Below, one piece after another: positions 5,815-10,360 of a stretch of 10,360 bases of DNA. Origin of the DNA: Lachnospiraceae bacterium (lineage in GTDB: Bacteria; Bacillota; Clostridia; Lachnospirales; Lachnospiraceae); assembly GCA_017958465.1 (NCBI GenBank), contig JAGDCQ010000071.1, forward strand, positions 1 to 10,360, in the 5' to 3' direction. Numbering within the stretch: the first letter of the stretch is position 1; the number at the start of each line of letters is the position of its first letter. Both the position numbers and the translations under genes were made by a program. The notes below the pieces were generated by a model. It saw nothing but the letters and a program-made list of their open reading frames with translations. It ran no database searches and was not told the DNA's origin.

Positions 5815-7263
5815 TTACCTCGGCCTTCGCCTGTCCTGGCCGGACTCCTGGTAGAACTTGTCCTTTGCGCGATACATGCGCTCGTCCGCCAGCTTCTCAA
5901 GCTCCCTGACAGTCCTGTCCGGGAACTCCGCATGGGACACGAAACCTGCAGAGACAGCAAGCCTGATGACCTTTTGTCCCCGCCATTCCGAGGTAAGTTT
6001 TTCAAAATGACGTTTTCTGTCGTCAAGGGTCTCGGCGTTTATGTCAAGGATGCCCATAAACTCATCGCCACCTACCCTGTAGAGCTTTCCGTATTGTCCG
6101 AAAGCCGTCATGATGCACTCTGCCCCGCCGCGTATGAGCTCGTCGCCGGCATCATGCCCTTTTGAATCGTTTATGACCTTGAGGCCGTTAAGATCGAAGG
6201 CCGCAAGGGTGAAATTCTGGCTTGAAGGGACCACCGAGGCATAGGAGATCATCTGGGTCTCGTAAGCCCTCCTGTTCAGGAAGCCAGTCATATTGTCCCT
6301 GTTTGCGCGCTCTTCCTCCGCCATCAGCTTCTTTGTCATGCTGCGCATGAGGAAAGCGATACTAAGGCCCGCAACGCAAAGATACACGAACATTATCACG
6401 GAGGAATCCACAACCCCGCCGTTAACGACCTGCTTTTCCTGGGCTATCAACACGTAATAACCGTTCCTCTCGGCTACTGCGCAGTAAGAATCCACCCCAA
6501 GGATCGAGGCTGAAAAGAAGTAAGTATCGTAGAGAGCAACATTGTTCACTCTTGCTCCCGTCTTGTTGAAATGGCTGCCGATAAGCTCGCCGTCAGAGGA
6601 ACCAACGATGATATAGGAGCCCGACGAAGCCACATAAACCCTTGTGCCCTCGCTGAGCACGATCCCTTTTATAAGCTGGGATATCCCCACAACACTCATG
6701 ATGGAGTCGTACCTTGTCTTGTTGATACCGATGAGCGCAAGTCGCTCCCTGTCCTCGCACCAGCAGGATGCGTAGGCCATCTCAACGCCAGAAGGCGTGT
6801 TCTTTGTTATCCGTTCAAACTCTTTGCCGCTCCGCTCCTGAAGGATGTTGTCCAGGTATCCGGGCGCCTCCGCCCTGAAATCGAAGCCCACGTTGGATTC
6901 ACTTGAGGAGGCTGTGATCACGCCATCCGTGTTAATGATGTTGATCTCGTCCGCCATGACCTTTTCAGCCATCTCCTGAAGCTCTTTTGTAGTCTTCCCG
7001 CTTTCCGGGAAGCTGTCGAGGATATATGCCACTGTATCGGCGGAAGATATGTAATCCCGCCTTATCAGCTCCTCCGCATGGTCTTCGTCACTACGGCGTT
7101 CACTGATCTGATCCTGTATGTGCCTTATCATTACCTTTGCGTATTCGTTGGCCTTTCTGATATTGTTGTTGGTAAGAATGGCCATATTAACAAAAAGCAT
7201 AATCATGATTACGCCTATAATGAGCAGACATATTTGGATAAAAGCTTTTGTGTTTCGCCGCAT
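5815..7263 (-). CDS. Membrane-bound diguanylate cyclase (GGDEF) with extracellular sensor region
   Basis: 482 residues: membrane helix 8-30, a large extracellular region 31-284 of the kind that folds as a Cache/PAS-like sensor, second helix 285-307, then a GGDEF domain at about 320-475. Key positions are present: DNMTGFLNRRAYE (323-335), FDLNGLKVIND (356-366), GHDAGDELI (369-377) and an intact GGDEF (398-402). An active enzyme would make cyclic di-GMP from two GTP. The product-binding inhibitory RxxD that normally sits just before the motif is missing (G389-Q-Y-G392), so feedback inhibition is probably weak. GGAGA precedes the start. It is the last gene of a four-gene run, 47 bases after the rhomboid gene, and is followed by a terminator. 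The ligand of the sensor part cannot be told. Confidence 0.9.
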   Translation of the reverse strand: MRRNTKAFIQICLLIIGVIMIMLFVNMAILTNNNIRKANEYAKVMIRHIQDQISERRSDEDHAEELIRRDYISSADTVAYILDSFPESGKTTKELQEMAEKVMADEINIINTDGVITASSSESNVGFDFRAEAPGYLDNILQERSGKEFERITKNTPSGVEMAYASCWCEDRERLALIGINKTRYDSIMSVVGISQLIKGIVLSEGTRVYVASSGSYIIVGSSDGELIGSHFNKTGARVNNVALYDTYFFSASILGVDSYCAVAERNGYYVLIAQEKQVVNGGVVDSSVIMFVYLCVAGLSIAFLMRSMTKKLMAEEERANRDNMTGFLNRRAYETQMISYASVVPSSQNFTLAAFDLNGLKVINDSKGHDAGDELIRGGAECIMTAFGQYGKLYRVGGDEFMGILDINAETLDDRKRHFEKLTSEWRGQKVIRLAVSAGFVSHAEFPDRTVRELEKLADERMYRAKDKFYQESGQDRRRPR

Positions 7264-7310
7264 AGAGCTCTCCGTGTGGTGTTGTTATATTGCTCAAAAA
7301 CCCTGATGTC

Positions 7311-7895
7311 TCATCTTCTCCGTCGCGCGTTCATGGTGAAACCGAGGAGCGAACCCACGATCCCGCCTATGATATGGGACATATTTGAAATGTTGTCGCG
7401 TACTGCTATCCCCTGGTAGACCTGCTGCCCTATATAAAGGATCGCAACGATTATGAAGGTGATGGGGATCTCCCCCGCATTAATGCTTGCAAAGGAAGAG
7501 AGAAGGATGAGCGCGAAAGCGATGCCGCTGGCTCCGTAAAGGCCTGTCTTCGGGAAAACAATGAAGTTGAAGATGCCCGTTGCAAGCGCAGTTGATACCA
7601 TCAGCACGAGGATGTTTTTTGATCCGTACTTTTCCTCGAGCATGGGCCCTACGATAAGGATTATCATAAGGTTGCCGATCAGGTGATCCCACCCTGCGTG
7701 TCCGAGGACGTGGCCAAAGAACCGGAGGTACGTCAGCGGATCGAGGAGCGAGGACCTGTATTCGCAGAACAAAAGCCTTGTGCTCACGCCTCCCGTAACC
7801 ATCCCTAAGAGCAGCACCGCAACACACAGTGCGGAGAAGGTCAGGATCACAGGAGAATTAAATGTAAAAATGATCTTTTTATGTTCTTTAGCCAT
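7311..7895 (-). CDS. Rhomboid-family intramembrane serine protease
   Basis: 194 residues with about six membrane helices and almost nothing else. The catalytic pair is visible: Ser123 in LYGASGIAFA and His174 in NMSHIIGGIVGS. The supporting HxxxN of helix 2 is His71/Asn75 in GHAGWDHLIGN. Rhomboids cut single-pass membrane proteins within or near the membrane plane. The start at 7895 has no clear ribosome binding site and lies four bases after the stop of the glycosidase-like gene, so it probably depends on translation of that gene. Its tight coupling makes the membrane-anchored glycosidase, or the GGDEF protein, possible partners, though this is inference only. The family call is firm; the substrate is unknown. 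Confidence 0.9.
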   Translation of the reverse strand: MAKEHKKIIFTFNSPVILTFSALCVAVLLLGMVTGGVSTRLLFCEYRSSLLDPLTYLRFFGHVLGHAGWDHLIGNLMIILIVGPMLEEKYGSKNILVLMVSTALATGIFNFIVFPKTGLYGASGIAFALILLSSFASINAGEIPITFIIVAILYIGQQVYQGIAVRDNISNMSHIIGGIVGSLLGFTMNARRRR

Positions 7896-7899
7896 GATA

Positions 7900-8799
7900 T
7901 CAGTCTAAACCAGCACTTTCCGCTATATAGTAATCGTAACCGTTTTCCTCGCAGAAGGCCTTGATCTTCGCTTTTACAGCGGGGTCCTTTGAGTATTCAA
8001 GGAGGGAAACGTAAAGCCCTGCGTTTGCGCACTTTTTAAGGTATGCCTCGTAGTAGGTGATGCCGGGGGCTTCCTCAAACTTGCCGGTCTCAGGGTCAAC
8101 CACCGTAAAGGCGCTTTCCTGGCAGATACCGTCGAAAAGATCGGCGACGCTCTCATTGTTCCTTAAGCAATAGGATATGAAGGTGTCGGCGTTCATGATG
8201 TAAACCTTCTTGTGGCGCCTCTTCATCTCTTTCAGGATTTGGATGATGCTGTCCCGGACCGCGCCGGAATCCACCTTGTCGGCTCCCGCTCCGTTTGTAG
8301 CGTAGAAGTAGATGTCACAGCCGTCCACAAGGTAAGCGTCAAAGCCCTTTGCAGTTATCTCCCCAACCTTTGCGAGGACGTAATCCTCCCAGGTGTGGTT
8401 TGTTATATCCATCCAGACCTTGTCCTTGCTGCCTTTGTAGGCGTCGAGAACAAGATCCTTGTAGGAATCCTTGAAATAATCGGCGGAAGTGTCGGCAACG
8501 GCGAGGTTTATGTAGGCCATAGTGCTGACATTTTTGATCTTGAGCAGGCCTATATCGCCGGTGTCGTACTCCTCGGGGTTTAGAGCCACAACGTCGTATT
8601 CCGCGTACCTGTTGAGGGTTTCCTCGCTGGCGTTGTCAACTCCCATAAAGAAGCCGACCGGGATACGGCTCGAGGTGTTTTTGTACTTCTGTCCCTGGAG
8701 GTGATCCACATAGAATATGGCTCCCACCGTGCCCGCAACTATCAGGACCGCAAGGACCACAAGGACCACAGGCAGGACTTTTCCCGAATTAGATCTCAT
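7900..8799 (-). CDS. Membrane-anchored GH114/TM1410-like glycosidase
   Basis: 299 residues from ATG 8799, which shares its A with the TGA stop of the cyclophilin gene (TGATG) and has GGAG eight bases before it; a GTG one codon earlier is an alternative. The numbering here starts at that GTG. An N-terminal anchor helix (10-31) puts the rest outside the cell. The body (about 47-300) looks like the (beta/alpha)8 barrel of GH114 and TM1410-type proteins: STMAYINLAVAD (93-104), VWMDITNHTWEDYVLAKVGEI (129-149) and KGFDAYLVDGCDIY (152-165), with Asp/Glu residues at strand ends that could be catalytic. GH114 enzymes cut alpha-1,4-linked galactosamine polymers and occur in PelA of exopolysaccharide systems. 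That substrate is not proven here. It is the second gene of the operon. Confidence 0.75.
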   Translation of the reverse strand: MRSNSGKVLPVVLVVLAVLIVAGTVGAIFYVDHLQGQKYKNTSSRIPVGFFMGVDNASEETLNRYAEYDVVALNPEEYDTGDIGLLKIKNVSTMAYINLAVADTSADYFKDSYKDLVLDAYKGSKDKVWMDITNHTWEDYVLAKVGEITAKGFDAYLVDGCDIYFYATNGAGADKVDSGAVRDSIIQILKEMKRRHKKVYIMNADTFISYCLRNNESVADLFDGICQESAFTVVDPETGKFEEAPGITYYEAYLKKCANAGLYVSLLEYSKDPAVKAKIKAFCEENGYDYYIAESAGLD

Positions 8800-9320
8800 C
8801 ACATTTTCTCCGGTTCCGGATAGTCCTTTCCAAACGTCTCTACAGTCACTTTTTTCATGACTACATCGGTTTTGGGACGATCCCTGAAATCTGTTTTACA
8901 GGTAGCGATCTCGTCAACTTTGTCCATTCCTTCGATGACCTTTCCGAAAGCTGCGTAGCCTCCGTCAAGGTGGGGAGCGTTTTTATGCATGATGAAGAAC
9001 TGGCTTCCGGCCGAATCCGGATGCATCGCTCTTGCCATCGAAAGCACACCGGCAGTGTGTTTGAGGTCGTTTTTGAAGCCGTTGTCCGCAAACTCGCCGC
9101 GGATGGAGTAGCCGGGATCTCCGGTACCGTTGCCTAAGGGGCATCCGCCCTGGATCATGAAGTTTTCGATAACGCGGTGGAAGATCAGACCGTCATAAAA
9201 GCCTTTATTGACAAGGCTTATGAAGTTGTTAACGGTGTTTGGTGCTATTTCCGGATAAAGCTCTGCTTTTACAAGCTTTCCATCTTCAAATTCAAAAGTT
9301 ACTACAGGATTCTGATCCAT
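8799..9320 (-). CDS. Cyclophilin-type peptidyl-prolyl cis-trans isomerase
   Basis: 173 residues from ATG 9320, selected because GGAGG lies seven bases upstream; a longer frame upstream includes the promoter and leader and is not used. The cyclophilin core is clear: IAPNTVNNFISLV (25-37), FHRVIENFMIQGG (47-59) with the catalytic Arg49, YSIRGEF (71-77), GVLSMAR (91-97), DSAGSQFFI (102-110) and LDGGYAAFGKVIEGMD (118-133). There is no signal peptide or lipobox, so it acts in the cytosol on proline bonds of folding proteins. It leads a four-gene run and its stop overlaps the glycosidase-like gene. Its leader has a small stem directly against the ribosome binding site. It may be a housekeeping gene that drives the downstream genes. 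Confidence 0.93.
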   Translation of the reverse strand: MDQNPVVTFEFEDGKLVKAELYPEIAPNTVNNFISLVNKGFYDGLIFHRVIENFMIQGGCPLGNGTGDPGYSIRGEFADNGFKNDLKHTAGVLSMARAMHPDSAGSQFFIMHKNAPHLDGGYAAFGKVIEGMDKVDEIATCKTDFRDRPKTDVVMKKVTVETFGKDYPEPEKM

Positions 9321-9327
9321 TTCGATT

Positions 9328-9349
9328 CCTCCTGTCCCTTTCGGGGACA
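9328..9349 (-). promoter_or_regulatory. Leader hairpin next to the cyclophilin ribosome binding site
   Basis: TGTCCC (9349-9344) and GGGACA (9338-9333) form a 6-bp stem with a 5-base loop, and GGAGG (9332-9328) follows with no gap. The stem could slow ribosome entry or protect the 5' end. It sits about 15 bases after the expected transcription start. Confidence 0.4.
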
Positions 9350-9371
9350 AATACATAGTCATACAGTTTGA

Positions 9372-9400
9372 ATTGTACCACAAACGCATTGAATAATCAA
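9372..9400 (-). promoter_or_regulatory. Sigma-A promoter of the cyclophilin-GGDEF operon
   Basis: On the minus strand TTGATT (9400-9395), a 17-base spacer and TACAAT (9377-9372) match the sigma-A consensus well. It is back to back with the degV-type promoter, the two -35 boxes being 54 bases apart. Confidence 0.75.
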
Positions 9401-9454
9401 GGTTTTGTCCATTTTCCGGCACAGATCCCGGATGCAAGTGGCACAAAAAACTGA

Positions 9455-9483
9455 TTGACATGTTAATGATTATGTGCTAATGT
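9455..9483 (+). promoter_or_regulatory. Sigma-A promoter of the degV-family gene
   Basis: A perfect -35 TTGACA (9455-9460) is followed by a 17-base spacer and TAATGT (9478-9483). The -10 overlaps the first of two palindromes, so the promoter is probably repressed by a protein bound there. Confidence 0.7.
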
Positions 9484-9514
9484 AGTTTCGAAAACTACAT
9501 CGGTTTTCAAAACC
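9481..9514 (+). promoter_or_regulatory. Two tandem palindromes, candidate operator of the degV-family gene
   Basis: TGTAGTTTCGAAAACTACA (9481-9499) has 8-bp arms around CGA; GGTTTTCAAAACC (9502-9514) has 6-bp arms around one C. Their centres are 18 bases apart, nearly two helical turns, so two dimers could bind on the same face. The TTTnnAAA cores recall MarR-family fatty-acid regulators of the FabT type, which would suit a fatty-acid-binding product, but this is a guess. Confidence 0.5.
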
Positions 9515-9551
9515 TAAGTAACACTAAAGTATCAAATGGAGTAAAAGAAAT

Positions 9552-10360
9552 ATGTCATTCAGGCTTATTACAGATTCGTCATCGAATCTGCCGACACCTT
9601 ACATCAACGCAAACGACATCAGTCTTGTTTATTTTTCATATATCTTCAACGGAACCGAATATGTGTGCAAAGATACCGAGACTTTCGACGGTGACACATA
9701 CTACAGAGCCATTAAATCCGGAGCAAAGGTCACAACCTCGCAGGTTACGCCCGCGCAGTACATTGATGTTTTCAGGCCCTTCCTGGAAAAAGGCCAGGAT
9801 ATCCTGTTCATCAGCATGTCTTCCGGTATAAGCGGTTCCTTTAATTCCGCAAATATGGCAAAACAGGAGCTCGAGGAGGATTTCCCGGATCGCAGGATCC
9901 TGCTTTTCGATACACTTGCCGCATCCCTCGGACAGTCCTTCTTCATCAGGAAAGCTGTTGAGTGCAGGAACGCAGGCATGACTGTAGAAGAGACGGAAGC
10001 AGAGCTTCTTAAGATCCGTCCGTGTCTTTATCAGCACGTAATGCTCGGCGACATCATATATCTTATGAAGACCGGCCGTGTTTCAGCCCCGAAGGCACTT
10101 CTCGGAGCCATCCTTGGCATCCGCCCCATCTTAAAGGGAAGCCCCGAAGGCACTCTTGTGATGATCGGCCGCGCAAAGGGCCGCAAGGCTGCTATCAAGG
10201 CTCTTGTGGACAAATACGCTGAGGTAGTTGACAGGGAGAACAACAAATATGTTGGGATCGCCTACACCTCCAGCGAAGAAGACGCGAAAGATCTTGCGGA
10301 AAAGCTTAAGGAGATCTCCGCTCCCGAGGAGTTTGAGATCGTACGATACGAGCCGGTTAC
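9552..10360 (+). CDS. DegV-family fatty-acid-binding protein, FakB-like (3' end outside the window)
   Basis: At least 269 residues from ATG 9552, with GGAG about ten bases upstream; the frame is open to the right edge and the family is normally about 280-290 residues, so little is missing. DegV signatures are present: ITDSSSNLP (6-14) at the N-terminus, TTSQVTPAQY (62-71), ISMSSGISGSFNSA (86-99), FDTLAASLGQ (119-128) and GRVSAPKALLGAILGIRPIL (178-197). FakB proteins hold a fatty acid and hand it to the kinase FakA, which makes acyl phosphate for phospholipid synthesis; they are cytosolic. No fakA-type gene is in view. It is the only plus-strand gene here and is divergent from the cyclophilin operon. 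Confidence 0.9.
   Translation, partial: MSFRLITDSSSNLPTPYINANDISLVYFSYIFNGTEYVCKDTETFDGDTYYRAIKSGAKVTTSQVTPAQYIDVFRPFLEKGQDILFISMSSGISGSFNSANMAKQELEEDFPDRRILLFDTLAASLGQSFFIRKAVECRNAGMTVEETEAELLKIRPCLYQHVMLGDIIYLMKTGRVSAPKALLGAILGIRPILKGSPEGTLVMIGRAKGRKAAIKALVDKYAEVVDRENNKYVGIAYTSSEEDAKDLAEKLKEISAPEEFEIVRYEPV

Noticed and set aside
7078..7419. Plus-strand open frame of 113 codons across the GGDEF-rhomboid junction
   Set aside because: Antisense to two well-supported genes and with no family features.
9321..9461. Longer start for the cyclophilin at 9461
   Set aside because: The extension would contain the promoter and leader hairpin and is not part of the fold; ATG 9320 has GGAGG at the right distance.

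Overview
The window looks like chromosome from a low-to-mid GC (roughly 50 %) Gram-positive anaerobe of the Clostridia, most likely a Lachnospiraceae member. This rests on strong GGAGG-type ribosome binding sites, sigma-A promoters with 17-base spacers, the style of the sensor kinase, a DegV lipid-binding protein, and the VTC-domain/DUF4956 and GH114-like genes. The genus cannot be told from the sequence alone. Nearly everything lies on the minus strand; only the degV-type gene at the right edge is on the plus strand.

Layout from left to right. (1) 1-382: start of a VUT-family (queuosine-precursor-type) transporter, read leftward, with a good promoter and a 5' leader that folds like a class-I preQ1 riboswitch. 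(2) 383-1103: a gene-free stretch, most of which (535-1091) is bounded by 21-base inverted repeats and packed with nested palindromes, so it is probably a non-autonomous mobile element or structured repeat. (3) 1104-5626, minus strand: a tight run of FAD-dependent oxidoreductase, stand-alone receiver protein, histidine-kinase-like protein, VTC polyphosphate-polymerase-like protein and DUF4956 membrane protein. (4) 5815-9320, minus strand: cyclophilin, membrane-anchored GH114/TM1410-like glycosidase, rhomboid protease and membrane GGDEF protein, read from one promoter and closed by a terminator at 5746-5799. (5) 9552 to the right edge: a DegV-family (FakB-like) fatty-acid-binding protein, divergent from the cyclophilin operon, with two tandem palindromes just downstream of its promoter.

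The most striking observation is the signalling pair in block 3. The receiver protein has lost all five canonical phosphorylation-site residues, and its translationally coupled kinase partner has Gln in place of the phospho-accepting His. The folds and the rest of the ATP-binding domain look intact. The pair therefore seems to be a phosphotransfer-dead two-component system fixed in an operon with a VTC polymerase and its DUF4956 partner.

Blocks 3 and 4 together hold a GH114-like hydrolase, a c-di-GMP synthase, a VTC protein and DUF4956. As I recall, these families recur around Pel-like exopolysaccharide loci of Gram-positive bacteria. I infer, but cannot show, a shared cell-surface polymer function.
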